Positions 31,246-40,663 of a stretch of DNA of 64,000 bases are shown piece after piece. A model generated the notes under the pieces. It was not told the DNA's origin. It saw only the letters and a list, made by a program, of their open reading frames with translations, and did not search any database. This DNA is from JAGOLU01 sp037138475 (GTDB lineage: Bacteria; Patescibacteriota; Microgenomatia; UBA1406; GWC2-37-13): assembly GCA_037138475.1 (NCBI GenBank), contig JBAXII010000004.1, forward strand, positions 1-64,000, given 5' to 3'. The translations under genes and the position numbers were made by a program. The stretch's first letter is position 1. Every line of letters begins with the position of its first letter.

Positions 31246-33465
31246 ATGAACACACTGCACACACAGTCGCTTCAACTCGGTGGCAAAACGCTCACCCTTT
31301 CGACAGGCAAGCTCGCCCGTCAATCAACAGTTACGATCCATGCCACGTGGGGAGAGACCACTCTTCTGGCCATAGTCACCATTGGCAAGACACGTGATGA
31401 TATTGACTATTTCCCACTTTCAGTAGAGTTTGTCGAAAAACTCTACGCAGGCGGTATCATCAAAGGTTCTCGCTGGGTAAAGCGCGAAGGTAAACCTACC
31501 GATGAGGCCATATTGAAGGGTCGTGTCATCGATCGTACGATCCGCCCACTCTTTCCAAAGTCATACCGCAAAGAGGTCCAAGTCGTCATTCATCTCCTCT
31601 CAGTTGATGGGGAGACCAGCGCAGACATACTCGGCGCTATCGCTGTGTCTGCTGCGCTTCATCTCTCGCCAGCTCCGTGGAATGGGCCCACAGCTACCTC
31701 TCGCGTAGGTTTTGTTGAGGGCAAGCTCGTGGCTCACCCAACTATGGCGCAGCAAGCAGCTTCATCACTCGATCTGGTGGTGTCCTCAGTCCAAAATCAT
31801 GTAAATATGATAGAGACTGGAGCAAACATCGTCAGTGAACAATTAGTCGAAGACGGTATCATGCTCGCAAAGTCGGAAAATGCCAAGGTAGTAGAGTTTA
31901 TCGAAAGTATTCGTACTGCCATCGGCATGCCCAAAGATGTCACCCCTGAGTCAGCATTTGACCCTGAGCTCATGAGTATCATCTCAGGCGAGTTTGGAGA
32001 TCGTATCAAAGAGACTATCCAATCCAAAGCTCAAAAGGAGAACCATGATCCGGATGAGATGAATAGATTCGTCAAAGCCATCCAGGAGAAGCATCCTGAG
32101 AAGTTTGACGGCAAGATCGTGGCCCAAGCCATAGACTACATAGTCAAAAAGCAGATCCGAGAGTTTATGATCACCAAAAAAGCCCGTCTGGATGGACGCG
32201 CACTTGATCAAATCCGTGAGCTCTCAGCTGAGGTAGGTATCGTGCCACGAACGCATGGTACTGGACTCTTTGGACGTGGAGACACACAAGTGCTTTCTAT
32301 AGTCACCCTAGGGAATCCTAGTATGGAGCAACTACTCGAGAGCCCAGATGGTCAGGATTCAAAGAGCTATATGCACCACTACAACTTCCCTCCGTACTCA
32401 GTAGGCGAGGTAGGTCGTATTGGATTCACCAATCGTCGCGAGATCGGACATGGTGCGCTCGCCGAAAAGGCCATAGAGCCCGTGCTCCCTTCAAAGGACG
32501 AGTTTCCCTACACCATCCGCGTAGTTTCTGAAGTACTTGGATCAAACGGATCCACGAGTATGGGTGCTACCTGTGGTTCATCCCTTTCCCTGATGGATGC
32601 AGGTGTGCCTTTGAAAGCCCCTGTTGCCGGACTCGCGATGGGTTTGGTCAGCAACTCAGATGATGACTACATCATTTTGACCGATATCATGGGTATTGAG
32701 GACTTCTCTGGTGAGATGGACTTCAAAGTGGCTGGCACCTCTACAGGTATCACCGCTATCCAACTCGATGTCAAAGGTATTGGACTTTCTGACAAGATGA
32801 TCAAAGAGACACTGGAAGGAGCTCGTGTTGCACGTCTCAAAATACTTGCTGTTATGCAAGCTGCTATATCAGCACCTCGTGCGACCGTATCAAAGTATGC
32901 GCCAAAGATCGTCGTTGTTCCTGTACCTGCTGAAAAAGTAGGAGAAGTGATAGGACCTGGTGGCAAAACCATCAGAGCCATGATCAAAGACTTTGGAGTT
33001 GAGATCGACGTCCAGGATGATGCGAAGGTCATCATCAGTGGTGTCGACAAAGATCGAGTCGATGAGTGTGCGACATTTATCGCAAATATGACACGCGAAT
33101 TGGTTCCCGGTGAAAAGTTTACGGGCAAGGTGACACGTGTCGAGAGTTATGGAGCATTTGTCGAAGTATTGCCAGGCAAACAAGGCCTCGTGCACATCTC
33201 TCGTCTTGCAACCGGATTTGTTCGTGATGCAGGTGATCTCGTCAAAGTAGGCGACGATATGGAAGTCGAAGTCTATGAGATAGACGAAATGGGCCGTATA
33301 AATATCAAGCCTGTTACTCCATTCCAAGCTCCTCCTCAGGAAGCCGGTGGACAGAGACATGATGCAGGTTTCTCAGATCGACCTCAATATGGAGGACATC
33401 AGGGAGATCGAAATGATCGTGGTCCACGTCGGAGTGGGCACTTTACGAACGGACCTCGCCGCTAA
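31246..33465 (+). CDS. pnp: Polyribonucleotide nucleotidyltransferase (PNPase)
   Basis: Phosphorolytic 3'-5' exoribonuclease in mRNA decay. 739 residues with the full domain order: two RNase PH domains separated by a helical domain, with the active-site region SLMDAGVPLKAPVAG...DIMGIEDFSGEMDFKVAG; KH domain GEVIGPGGKTIRAM; S1 domain FTGKVTRVESYGAFVEV. The C-terminal tail (about 700-739) is Gly/Arg/Asp-rich and could bind RNA or partner proteins. A strong terminator follows. Confidence 0.98.
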   Translation: MNTLHTQSLQLGGKTLTLSTGKLARQSTVTIHATWGETTLLAIVTIGKTRDDIDYFPLSVEFVEKLYAGGIIKGSRWVKREGKPTDEAILKGRVIDRTIRPLFPKSYRKEVQVVIHLLSVDGETSADILGAIAVSAALHLSPAPWNGPTATSRVGFVEGKLVAHPTMAQQAASSLDLVVSSVQNHVNMIETGANIVSEQLVEDGIMLAKSENAKVVEFIESIRTAIGMPKDVTPESAFDPELMSIISGEFGDRIKETIQSKAQKENHDPDEMNRFVKAIQEKHPEKFDGKIVAQAIDYIVKKQIREFMITKKARLDGRALDQIRELSAEVGIVPRTHGTGLFGRGDTQVLSIVTLGNPSMEQLLESPDGQDSKSYMHHYNFPPYSVGEVGRIGFTNRREIGHGALAEKAIEPVLPSKDEFPYTIRVVSEVLGSNGSTSMGATCGSSLSLMDAGVPLKAPVAGLAMGLVSNSDDDYIILTDIMGIEDFSGEMDFKVAGTSTGITAIQLDVKGIGLSDKMIKETLEGARVARLKILAVMQAAISAPRATVSKYAPKIVVVPVPAEKVGEVIGPGGKTIRAMIKDFGVEIDVQDDAKVIISGVDKDRVDECATFIANMTRELVPGEKFTGKVTRVESYGAFVEVLPGKQGLVHISRLATGFVRDAGDLVKVGDDMEVEVYEIDEMGRINIKPVTPFQAPPQEAGGQRHDAGFSDRPQYGGHQGDRNDRGPRRSGHFTNGPRR

Positions 33466-33484
33466 GCGAAGGTGCGTGCAACTC

Positions 33485-33514
33485 AGCCGCCACGTTTGAC
33501 GTGGCGGCTTGTTT
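33485..33514 (+). terminator. Rho-independent terminator after pnp
   Basis: AGCCGCCACG and CGTGGCGGCT form a 10-base perfect stem with a TTTGA loop, followed by TGTTTT. The only textbook terminator I can find in the window. Confidence 0.85.
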
Positions 33515-33548
33515 TCTGCCTCGCTTCAGCGCAAACCAGTGAGTCGTT

Positions 33549-33577
33549 TTGACTTTACCTCCAAAACTTGCTACCAT
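33549..33577 (+). promoter_or_regulatory. ftsK promoter
   Basis: TTGACT (33549-33554), 17 bases, then an extended -10 TGCTACCAT ending at 33577, 6 bases before ATG 33584. It fixes the start and implies a leaderless mRNA. Confidence 0.65.
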
Positions 33578-33583
33578 GCACTC

Positions 33584-35791
33584 ATGTCGCGACGGAAAAG
33601 TGGACTCTCAGCATCACTTCGTACAGGAGTCAGCATCACGGTGCTTGGCATTTGTCTGTTAGTACTAGGAGCTATCTGTACTCTCTCATTTTTTCAGGTG
33701 TTCAGTCCTGACGCACTATCGGGGAGATTCCTGTTTGAACTGAACAAGTTTTTGATTACCATATTTGGATGGTCATCGGTCGCGATCCCATTCCTCATTT
33801 TTCTCCTTGCAGGTCACTGCTTCAACACAAAAAAGGTCACCGTCATCCACTGGCACACCTCATCAGGCATCGCGATCACGCTCGTAGGGGTGTTGGGGCT
33901 TTTTGGATCAGGTGTCATTGGTTCAGCTATGCAGCAGTCTATCTATGATGGCTTTTCAGGTTTTGGAGGCAGGCTGATTTTCATCACGCTGCTTATCATT
34001 GGGGTGGTCCTCTTTTTCGACATCGAGCCACAGACGATGATGATGTGGATAAAATCACTGTTTGCATCATCGAGAGATTCAAACAAGAAAAATATGAAGA
34101 AAGTTCCCACTCCCTCTATCGATGGTGAGTACATCAGCGACAAACTAGTTGCTGCGACGCCCGCAAAGAAGACAAAGTCATCTGAAGCTCCAGTTGTCAT
34201 ACCCGTTGAAGATTCATTTATCACTGATGGCAAAAAACCAAAAGTAAAGACTGCTGAGGTATCCATTCCTCGTATTGCCCCACGGCCTGATGATATGCAT
34301 GTGAATCCAGTCTCCTCAGCACAGTCACAAATGTGGGTCTTTCCGTCTCTTGACCTTTTGAAGGATGTAAATTCACCTGCAGATCGAGGAGATACTACAT
34401 TGAACGCAGGTGTGATCGAAAATACTCTTCGTAGTTTTGGGATCAAGGCACGTGTGGCTGAGGTGAATCCAGGGCCAACGGTGACTCAGTACGCACTTGA
34501 GGTAGCCGTAGGCACAAATATATCTGAAATCATGAAAAAGTCCTCAAACCTCGCGCTGGCACTTGCCTCAACTACGGGTACCGTTCGTATCGAGGCTCCG
34601 ATCCCCGGACGATCACTCGTGGGCATCGAGATACCAAACAAGAAATCAGAACTCGTCACCATCAAACGATTGCTGGATACCAAAGTATTCAAGTCTAACC
34701 CAGACCCACTCCTCGTGCCCCTTGGTCTAGATGTGGCAGGCGAGACACAGGCTGCAAGCATCTCAAAGATGCCACACGTACTCATTGCAGGTACGACTGG
34801 CTCGGGTAAGTCAATCGCAGTGAACTCTTGGATCACCACGATCCTCATGCGTACCAAGCCAAGCGAGGTCAGACTTGTGCTCATCGACCCAAAGCAGGTA
34901 GAATTGACTGGCTACAACGGCATCCCACATCTTCTCACTGAGGTCATCACCGAACCAAGCAAAGTGGTAAATGCACTTAGATGGGGGGTTGCTGAAATGG
35001 AAAATAGATATAAAGCACTCCGAGAGGTGGGTGTGCGCAATCTCGAGGGCTACAATGCTATTCCCGGCATAGAGAAAAAGCCGTACATCGTGTTCTTTAT
35101 TGATGAGTTGGCAGATCTCATGATGGTTGCCAAGGCTGACATTGAGGGATTGATTGTGCGCATAGCGCAAAAAGCTCGCGCAGTAGGTATACATCTGGTA
35201 CTTTCGACCCAAAGGCCATCTGTCAATGTCATCACTGGACTCATGAAGGCAAACGTACCCACTAGATTGGCGTTTAACGTGGCTTCAGGCATCGACTCAA
35301 AGGTCATCATGGACTCCACTGGGGCTGAGCACTTGGTTGGTAAAGGCGACATGTTTTACTCAGCGCCAGACTCTCCTCGTCCAAAACGTATTCAAGGTCC
35401 ATTTGTATCTGAAAAAGAGGTAAACACTATAGTTTCATTTATCAAACAGCACAATCCATTGGTGCAATATGCAGAAGATGTGACTGTCGCACCAAAAGAA
35501 GACTTTGTGGGAGGAGAGGGATCGCTCGGGGGAGAAGGGGGAGGGGACAGAGATGCACTCTTTGGACAGGCGCTCGAGCTCATTCGTGGGCTAGATACTG
35601 CCTCAGCTTCACTCTTTCAGCGGAGGATGAAGGTAGGCTATGCACGTGCAGCACGTATCCTTGATGAGCTCCATGAGGCAGGATACGTAGGTGCAGCTGA
35701 GGGTGCAAAGCCGCGCAAGGTGACCATAAACTCTACCCCAATAGAATCTTCGGTGACAACCAGTCCCCCAAGTGATTCTGCAGGTTTCTAA
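33584..35791 (+). CDS. ftsK: FtsK/SpoIIIE DNA translocase
   Basis: Pumps chromosomal DNA across the closing septum. 735 residues from ATG 33584 (MSRRKSG); the longer start at 33509 reads through the promoter. Seen: four hydrophobic segments in about residues 15-150, a variable linker, then the RecA-like motor with Walker A GTTGSGKSIAVNS near residue 404, Walker B YIVFFIDELADLMM, STQRPSVNVITG, and a C-terminal winged-helix gamma domain (RMKVGYARAARILDELHEAGYVG region) that in other FtsK proteins reads orienting sequences. Short-linker form. Confidence 0.96.
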   Translation: MSRRKSGLSASLRTGVSITVLGICLLVLGAICTLSFFQVFSPDALSGRFLFELNKFLITIFGWSSVAIPFLIFLLAGHCFNTKKVTVIHWHTSSGIAITLVGVLGLFGSGVIGSAMQQSIYDGFSGFGGRLIFITLLIIGVVLFFDIEPQTMMMWIKSLFASSRDSNKKNMKKVPTPSIDGEYISDKLVAATPAKKTKSSEAPVVIPVEDSFITDGKKPKVKTAEVSIPRIAPRPDDMHVNPVSSAQSQMWVFPSLDLLKDVNSPADRGDTTLNAGVIENTLRSFGIKARVAEVNPGPTVTQYALEVAVGTNISEIMKKSSNLALALASTTGTVRIEAPIPGRSLVGIEIPNKKSELVTIKRLLDTKVFKSNPDPLLVPLGLDVAGETQAASISKMPHVLIAGTTGSGKSIAVNSWITTILMRTKPSEVRLVLIDPKQVELTGYNGIPHLLTEVITEPSKVVNALRWGVAEMENRYKALREVGVRNLEGYNAIPGIEKKPYIVFFIDELADLMMVAKADIEGLIVRIAQKARAVGIHLVLSTQRPSVNVITGLMKANVPTRLAFNVASGIDSKVIMDSTGAEHLVGKGDMFYSAPDSPRPKRIQGPFVSEKEVNTIVSFIKQHNPLVQYAEDVTVAPKEDFVGGEGSLGGEGGGDRDALFGQALELIRGLDTASASLFQRRMKVGYARAARILDELHEAGYVGAAEGAKPRKVTINSTPIESSVTTSPPSDSAGF

Positions 35792-35914
35792 TGTTCAAAG
35801 TTAACCAGCAAATGAAAGTCCTCCCAAATAGGATGTGTGAAGTGTCAATGCTCCTCCGGTAGAATTTGTGTACAAGGAAGTAACAATCAAGTTTTTCAAA
35901 CAATTCACTCACTG

Positions 35915-36307
35915 TTATCTTGCTCCAATCCCTCGCAGTTGCGGATTAATCTGTACACTTTGTGCAGATACAGATCCATCACTATTTGTTTGTCCGAACA
36001 CTCCAAGTTTCACTCCAACCAGTACCTCTGAAGCAGATGCTGATGCTGTTTTAGTATACGTCGTATCATGTGAAATATTTACAATTTTTGTGCTCCCATC
36101 GAGCAACTTCACTGTTAGGCTGTCCTTATCCATGCTAATTACTTCACCATTCACCGGACGGCCCTGGGCACTGCGTGCTCCACCTGCTGCACCCACATTG
36201 CCTCGAGTAAAAGTGCGGATAGATGATTGATACTGCAAGCCGCCATAAAATGAGACAACTCCAACGACCACAACGCCTACACTCAAAAATAGAGCTTTTT
36301 TTGACAT
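35915..36307 (-). CDS. Membrane-anchored DUF5666-like protein
   Basis: 130 residues: one N-terminal transmembrane anchor (about 5-25), a Gly/Ala/Arg-rich linker, then a small beta domain with VNGEVISMDKDSLTVKLLDG, TKIVNISHDTTY and SAQSVQINP, the pattern of DUF5666 OB-like domains. Function is unknown. It closes the MacA-ATPase-MacB cluster, 44 bases after macB on the same strand, so a periplasm-side accessory role for the exporter is a reasonable guess. The end overlaps no gene. Confidence 0.75.
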   Translation of the reverse strand: MSKKALFLSVGVVVVGVVSFYGGLQYQSSIRTFTRGNVGAAGGARSAQGRPVNGEVISMDKDSLTVKLLDGSTKIVNISHDTTYTKTASASASEVLVGVKLGVFGQTNSDGSVSAQSVQINPQLRGIGAR

Positions 36308-36351
36308 AGTTTGAAAAAAATAATTTATAAATGCAAACCAACTTATCTAAC

Positions 36352-37575
36352 TTACTCGTATCGTAATGCCTCTATCGGTTGCAAGTTTGCTGCCTTATTT
36401 GCGGGATACCAGCCAAAGACTATTCCAATCATCATCGACACTCCAAATGCAAGTACTATAGCAGACATTGATATGACAAATGCAGAGGACATAAACAACG
36501 AGAACCCAAATGACAACATGATTCCAAACAGAATGCCAAATATTCCACCTGCACATGTAAGTATGATCGATTCGATGAGAAATTGAGTGATAATCGTCTT
36601 CTTTTTGGCACCAAGAGCTTTACGCAAGCCTATCTCACGAGTACGCTCAGTGACAGTTACGAGCATGATGTTCATGATGCCGATCCCCCCAACCAATAGT
36701 GAGATAGCTGCTACACCTGAGAGTAATGCAGTAAATACCCCCGTTGTCTGTGTGGCAGTATTTAGGATATCGGCTTGAGAGAATATTGAGAAATCTGCTT
36801 GAGTTACATCGCTGATTTTATGTCTATTGAGAAGTAAATATCCCACCTCATTTTGTGCATCAGTCATCACCTCAGCGTTTTTTGCTTCAAGTGCGATAGA
36901 GCCGAGGTATGACTGTCCAAACAAAATATTTTGTGCCGTCGAAAGTGGCACATACGCTAGGTTGTCCTGGTTCTGAAATCCAGTTCCACCTTTTGCTGCG
37001 GTGACGCCGATGACACGAAGTGAAGTGCTGCCTATGCGGACAGATTGTCCGATGGGATCTTCTTCGCCGAACAAATCAGTGACTACTTGAGGACCTAAGA
37101 CCATAACTTTACTTAAAGAGGTGACGTCAATATCGCTGATAAACTGACCTATATCTACGGTGGTTTTGTGAACCTGTTGATAGGTCGCCAGCGCACCGAC
37201 GACCTGGATATTCGTATTCTTTTTACCCGTGGACAGCTGCGTGCGCCTGGTCATCTCGGGCGACACGAGGCTTACTGTGGTGACCTCAGAAGACGAGGCT
37301 ATGGCCTCTGCATCCTCCAGCGTGAGTGTTTGCACGCCGCCTGGTGCTCCTCGCACTCCCCCTTGACTAATTGCTCCCGGATTTACAGTGAGCAAATTTG
37401 ATCCCAGCGATTGGATCTGTGATTGTATGACCTGCTGACTGGCTTGGCCAAGCGAAATAAGTGCGATCACGCTTCCAATGCCAATAACGATACCAAGGAC
37501 TGCCAGTCCAGTACGAAGCTTATTGTTTGTCAGTGTGCCGAGGCTTTCGCCTACGAGTTCTTTGAATTCTTGCAT
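36352..37575 (-). CDS. MacB-like ABC transporter permease
   Basis: 407 residues: an N-terminal membrane helix after a short cytoplasmic start (LVGESLGTLTNNKLRTGLAVLGIVIG region), a MacB periplasmic core domain (about 45-240), and three C-terminal helices with GGIGIMNIMLVTVTERTREIG and KALGAKKKTI, the FtsX/MacB coupling motif. Here the ATPase is a separate gene, unlike E. coli MacB. Works with the ATPase and the HlyD-type adaptor in a mechanotransmission-type system; the substrate is unknown (peptide, lipopeptide or drug). Confidence 0.9.
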   Translation of the reverse strand: MQEFKELVGESLGTLTNNKLRTGLAVLGIVIGIGSVIALISLGQASQQVIQSQIQSLGSNLLTVNPGAISQGGVRGAPGGVQTLTLEDAEAIASSSEVTTVSLVSPEMTRRTQLSTGKKNTNIQVVGALATYQQVHKTTVDIGQFISDIDVTSLSKVMVLGPQVVTDLFGEEDPIGQSVRIGSTSLRVIGVTAAKGGTGFQNQDNLAYVPLSTAQNILFGQSYLGSIALEAKNAEVMTDAQNEVGYLLLNRHKISDVTQADFSIFSQADILNTATQTTGVFTALLSGVAAISLLVGGIGIMNIMLVTVTERTREIGLRKALGAKKKTIITQFLIESIILTCAGGIFGILFGIMLSFGFSLFMSSAFVISMSAIVLAFGVSMMIGIVFGWYPANKAANLQPIEALRYE

Positions 37576-37589
37576 ATTATATGGTTTAT

Positions 37590-38321
37590 TTAGTTGGTTA
37601 GTTTTCTTGCATGATCCATTTTAATTGCCTTATTTTGTACATCTGACGTGATCTTGCCATCACGTATCGTTATGATGCGACCCGCATATGCAGCAATATC
37701 TGGCTCATGAGTAATCATGACGATAGTGTGACCCAGCGCATGTATTTCTTGAAAGATAGCCATTATTTCCTCAGCTTGTGCACTCGCAATGTTTCCGGTC
37801 GGCTCATCTGCGAGAAGCAGAGCAGGATCCATAGCAAGTCCCCGCGCAATGGCCACCCGTTGCTGCTGTCCGCCTGAAAGCTGATTGGTTGTATGGTGTA
37901 GTCGGTGTCCAAGCCCGACCATCTCAAGGTATTTTTTTGCTCGTGCTTCGCGCTCTACTAAAGGAATACCTGCATACCGAAGTGGCAGCATCACGTTCTT
38001 GAGTGAAGTGGTGCGAGGGAGGAGGTTGAATGATTGAAAAATAAATCCAATCTTCGTGTTCCTCACGTGCGCCAATTCATCTTCAGATAGATGTGAAATA
38101 GCAACTCCATCGATCTCATATTTACCCGAAGTAGGCACATCAAGCGCTCCCAAAATATGCATCAGAGTGGATTTGCCACTCCCTGAAGGTCCCATAATAG
38201 CTACAAACTCGCCTTTATTGATATCAAATGTAACATCGTTAAGTGCCACAGTCTCAATCACGTCCGTTTTGTAAATCTTAGTGAGATGCGAGCAGTGAAT
38301 GATGTGGGAGCACGTATTCAT
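37590..38321 (-). CDS. ABC transporter ATP-binding protein, MacB/LolD type
   Basis: 243 residues. Seen: Walker A GPSGSGKSTLMH, the Q-loop FIFQSFNLL, signature LSGGQQQRVAIARGLA, Walker B ALLLADEPTGN and the switch His in MITHEPD. Unusual: the D-loop after Walker B reads NIASAQ where most LolD/MacB proteins have NLDS plus a polar residue, so the conserved Asp is absent. It overlaps the adaptor gene by 4 bases and precedes the permease by 14. Confidence 0.93.
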   Translation of the reverse strand: MNTCSHIIHCSHLTKIYKTDVIETVALNDVTFDINKGEFVAIMGPSGSGKSTLMHILGALDVPTSGKYEIDGVAISHLSEDELAHVRNTKIGFIFQSFNLLPRTTSLKNVMLPLRYAGIPLVEREARAKKYLEMVGLGHRLHHTTNQLSGGQQQRVAIARGLAMDPALLLADEPTGNIASAQAEEIMAIFQEIHALGHTIVMITHEPDIAAYAGRIITIRDGKITSDVQNKAIKMDHARKLTN

Positions 38322-39583
38322 CTGACACCTCCTCCACGAGCCCCTCCTATGCCACTAAACGGCGAGGTAGTTGAGGTAGTAGTAGTCTTGGGTGCGATAG
38401 TTCGAGTGACAACGACATCACCAACTTTTAATCCTGAGAGTATTTCAATATCAGAATCTGAGGTATCTCCTGTAGTCACTATGACTGTCTCCGGCTTGTC
38501 TGTATTCAGAATTTGAACTGTTTTATCTTGTCCTACCGTCTTCACTGCAGTCTGTGGAACTTTTAGTACACCATCTTTTCTGCTAGTCTGGATCACTGCA
38601 ACTGCATTCATGCCTGGTGCTATATCAGCAGGAGTCTCAATAAATTGAAGATATGCAGAGTATGACACGACTCCGGATGTTGCGACGCCTATCGTATCTA
38701 CGCGAGAGACTTTGGCAACATATGTTTTGCCCGCAAACGCATTCACTGTAATCGTAGCTTTTTGACCAACTGCAATTTTTGGAATATCCACCTCGCTTGC
38801 TTGCACTTTGACTTGGATACTCTGTGGATTGATAAGAGATAGAGCCGAGGTGGCAACAGTAGTTGACGAAGATCCACCAGAAGCAGTCACCGAGCTGCCA
38901 ATATCTACAGCAAGATTCACTACAGTACCATTTGAGGGTGCCACGACGGTTGCATTCTGAGTAGCTTGATAGGCGAGAGATGCAGCATTGAGCTGAGCCT
39001 CTGCTGCTCGGACTGTACTATCTGCATCCTTATACTTCTGCTCAGCAGCGTCAAATGCTTTGTGTGCATTAGTGAGACTCGAATCAATACTAAGTTTTTC
39101 TAGGTCAGTATATGCAACTTTTGTAGACTGATTAATGCTGTTAGCATTTTTATAGTTCCACGCATTCTCTGCATCCAATACAGCCTTTTGTTGCGTCCAC
39201 ATGGCACTGTCGAGCGACTGCTTACTGCTCTTCGCATTTGCGAGAGAACTGAGTGCTGAGAGATATGTCGCATAGGCGCTGGCCTTTTCAGAGGCAGTGG
39301 CAGCAGACTGAACTGAAAACAGATGTTGACCTTGGACGACTATATCGCCATTTTGAACATAGAGCTTGGTCACTACACCTGTCGATGGAGACGCTATGGA
39401 TATACTCCCTATCGTGATAGATCCACTTTCGGAGACTGTATTGATCAAGCTACCTTTCTCAGCAATTGCAGTTTGATAAGTAGTCTTCCCCGTATTTGAA
39501 CGGAGAAAAAAATAGTAGATTAAACCTGAGGTGATAAATACCCCAACAATTAGCTTTGACAGTGACCACGTCCGTATTTGCAT
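38318..39583 (-). CDS. MacA/HlyD-type periplasmic adaptor subunit
   Basis: 421 residues: an N-terminal membrane anchor (about 8-26), a biotinyl-lipoyl-like hairpin domain (ASPSTGVVTKLYVQNGDIV and later VVAPSNGTVVNLAVDIGS halves), a long alpha-helical hairpin between them (about 95-215), then beta-barrel and membrane-proximal domains. Such adaptors pair with MacB permeases in both double- and single-membrane bacteria. First gene of the exporter operon, with TATAAT 8 bases before its ATG. The C-terminus is Gly/Arg-rich. Confidence 0.92.
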   Translation of the reverse strand: MQIRTWSLSKLIVGVFITSGLIYYFFLRSNTGKTTYQTAIAEKGSLINTVSESGSITIGSISIASPSTGVVTKLYVQNGDIVVQGQHLFSVQSAATASEKASAYATYLSALSSLANAKSSKQSLDSAMWTQQKAVLDAENAWNYKNANSINQSTKVAYTDLEKLSIDSSLTNAHKAFDAAEQKYKDADSTVRAAEAQLNAASLAYQATQNATVVAPSNGTVVNLAVDIGSSVTASGGSSSTTVATSALSLINPQSIQVKVQASEVDIPKIAVGQKATITVNAFAGKTYVAKVSRVDTIGVATSGVVSYSAYLQFIETPADIAPGMNAVAVIQTSRKDGVLKVPQTAVKTVGQDKTVQILNTDKPETVIVTTGDTSDSDIEILSGLKVGDVVVTRTIAPKTTTTSTTSPFSGIGGARGGGVR

Positions 39584-39591
39584 TTGAAGTG

Positions 39592-39597
39592 ATTATA
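39592..39597 (-). promoter_or_regulatory. -10 box of the MacAB-like operon
   Basis: A perfect TATAAT on the minus strand, ending 8 bases before the adaptor ATG at 39583. Confidence 0.6.
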
Positions 39598-39665
39598 CTC
39601 TCTTTGCGCTCTACGTTTGATGATTCGTAGGGCATACTAGTGCATTTGCAATCGGTAGTTGTAAG

Positions 39666-40640
39666 TTACTTAGTTCCATTTACATATTTCTCTACATTTG
39701 CATTGTGTTCGTTTATATCCGAAGCAAAGTGTGCATTTCGCTGACTATCATGGACATAGAACAGATATTTTGTGTTGGGATCAGCATCCGCAACTGCTTG
39801 TATTGATGCCAGTCCAGGACTTGAGATGGGTCCCTTTGGCAGTCCATCACGCTGGTAGGTGTTGTATGGAGACTCGACCTCAAGATCCTCAAAATACAGA
39901 GGATTCTTCCACCAGCTCTTCAAATCATTTTGATAGCCAAGCGCATATTGGACTGTTGCATCGACCTGCAGTCTCATAGGCTCTCGAAGTCTTCTGAGAA
40001 GTACCGATGCGATAGGTTGGCGGTCGAGCGAGCTGACAGCCTCACGTTCCACGAGGGAGGCGAGGATCACCAACTCTTTCTCGGTCAATTTTAGAGCCTT
40101 GTACTTTGTTACTATGTCTTCAGAAAGCTTGTCCTTGAAGGTATTCTTCATAAGTCGTATCATAAAATCAGCATCTGCGCTTTTGGGTACGAGATATGTA
40201 TCTGGGAAGAGATACCCCTCCTCAGCTTTGCTGATAAACTCAGAAGCTACAAAGCTGGGCAGATCTTTTGCAAAAATATCTGCAACTTCTTCCTTTCTCA
40301 GTCCTTCACGAACACTGACCCATACGTCATCGGTCGCCTTGGTGAGCGCCTTGGTGATTTCGAAGTTGTCCATGGCACGATTGAGCTTGAAGCTGCCTGC
40401 CTGGATTTTTTTATCGATGCCCATTTGCTTGATGATGCCATAGGTCACTATGCGGTTGCGTATGAGGCGCTCCATGGCGAGATTATTGATGATCGTATTT
40501 ACTGAGTCTCCCTTGCGCACTATAAAGGTGAGAGGACTGGTGTCTTCGCGGTTGACAGGCAACGTGCCCTCTCTGTAGACCACTACAGAGCCTGCAAGGA
40601 TGGCAAATACGAATGTAAATATAAATACGATTTTTTTCAT
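39666..40640 (-). CDS. mltG: MltG, endolytic murein transglycosylase
   Basis: Cleaves nascent glycan strands and so sets their length. 324 residues from ATG 40640 (MKKIVFIF); a longer frame upstream overlaps murJ and is not protein-like. Seen: one N-terminal transmembrane helix, a LysM-like stretch (FIVRKGDSVNTIINNL), then the YceG domain with GYLFPDTY, VILASLVEREAV including the catalytic Glu, LQVDATVQYALG, YNTYQRDGLPKGPISSPG and a DPNTKYLFYV end. It follows murJ on the same strand. Confidence 0.93.
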   Translation of the reverse strand: MKKIVFIFTFVFAILAGSVVVYREGTLPVNREDTSPLTFIVRKGDSVNTIINNLAMERLIRNRIVTYGIIKQMGIDKKIQAGSFKLNRAMDNFEITKALTKATDDVWVSVREGLRKEEVADIFAKDLPSFVASEFISKAEEGYLFPDTYLVPKSADADFMIRLMKNTFKDKLSEDIVTKYKALKLTEKELVILASLVEREAVSSLDRQPIASVLLRRLREPMRLQVDATVQYALGYQNDLKSWWKNPLYFEDLEVESPYNTYQRDGLPKGPISSPGLASIQAVADADPNTKYLFYVHDSQRNAHFASDINEHNANVEKYVNGTK

Positions 40641-40663
40641 AGTGTTTATAAAGTAGTAATGGG

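Noticed and set aside
33509..33583. N-terminal extension of FtsK from 33509
   Set aside because: It starts within the pnp terminator and reads through a good -35/-10 promoter; ATG 33584 fits both the promoter and the protein.
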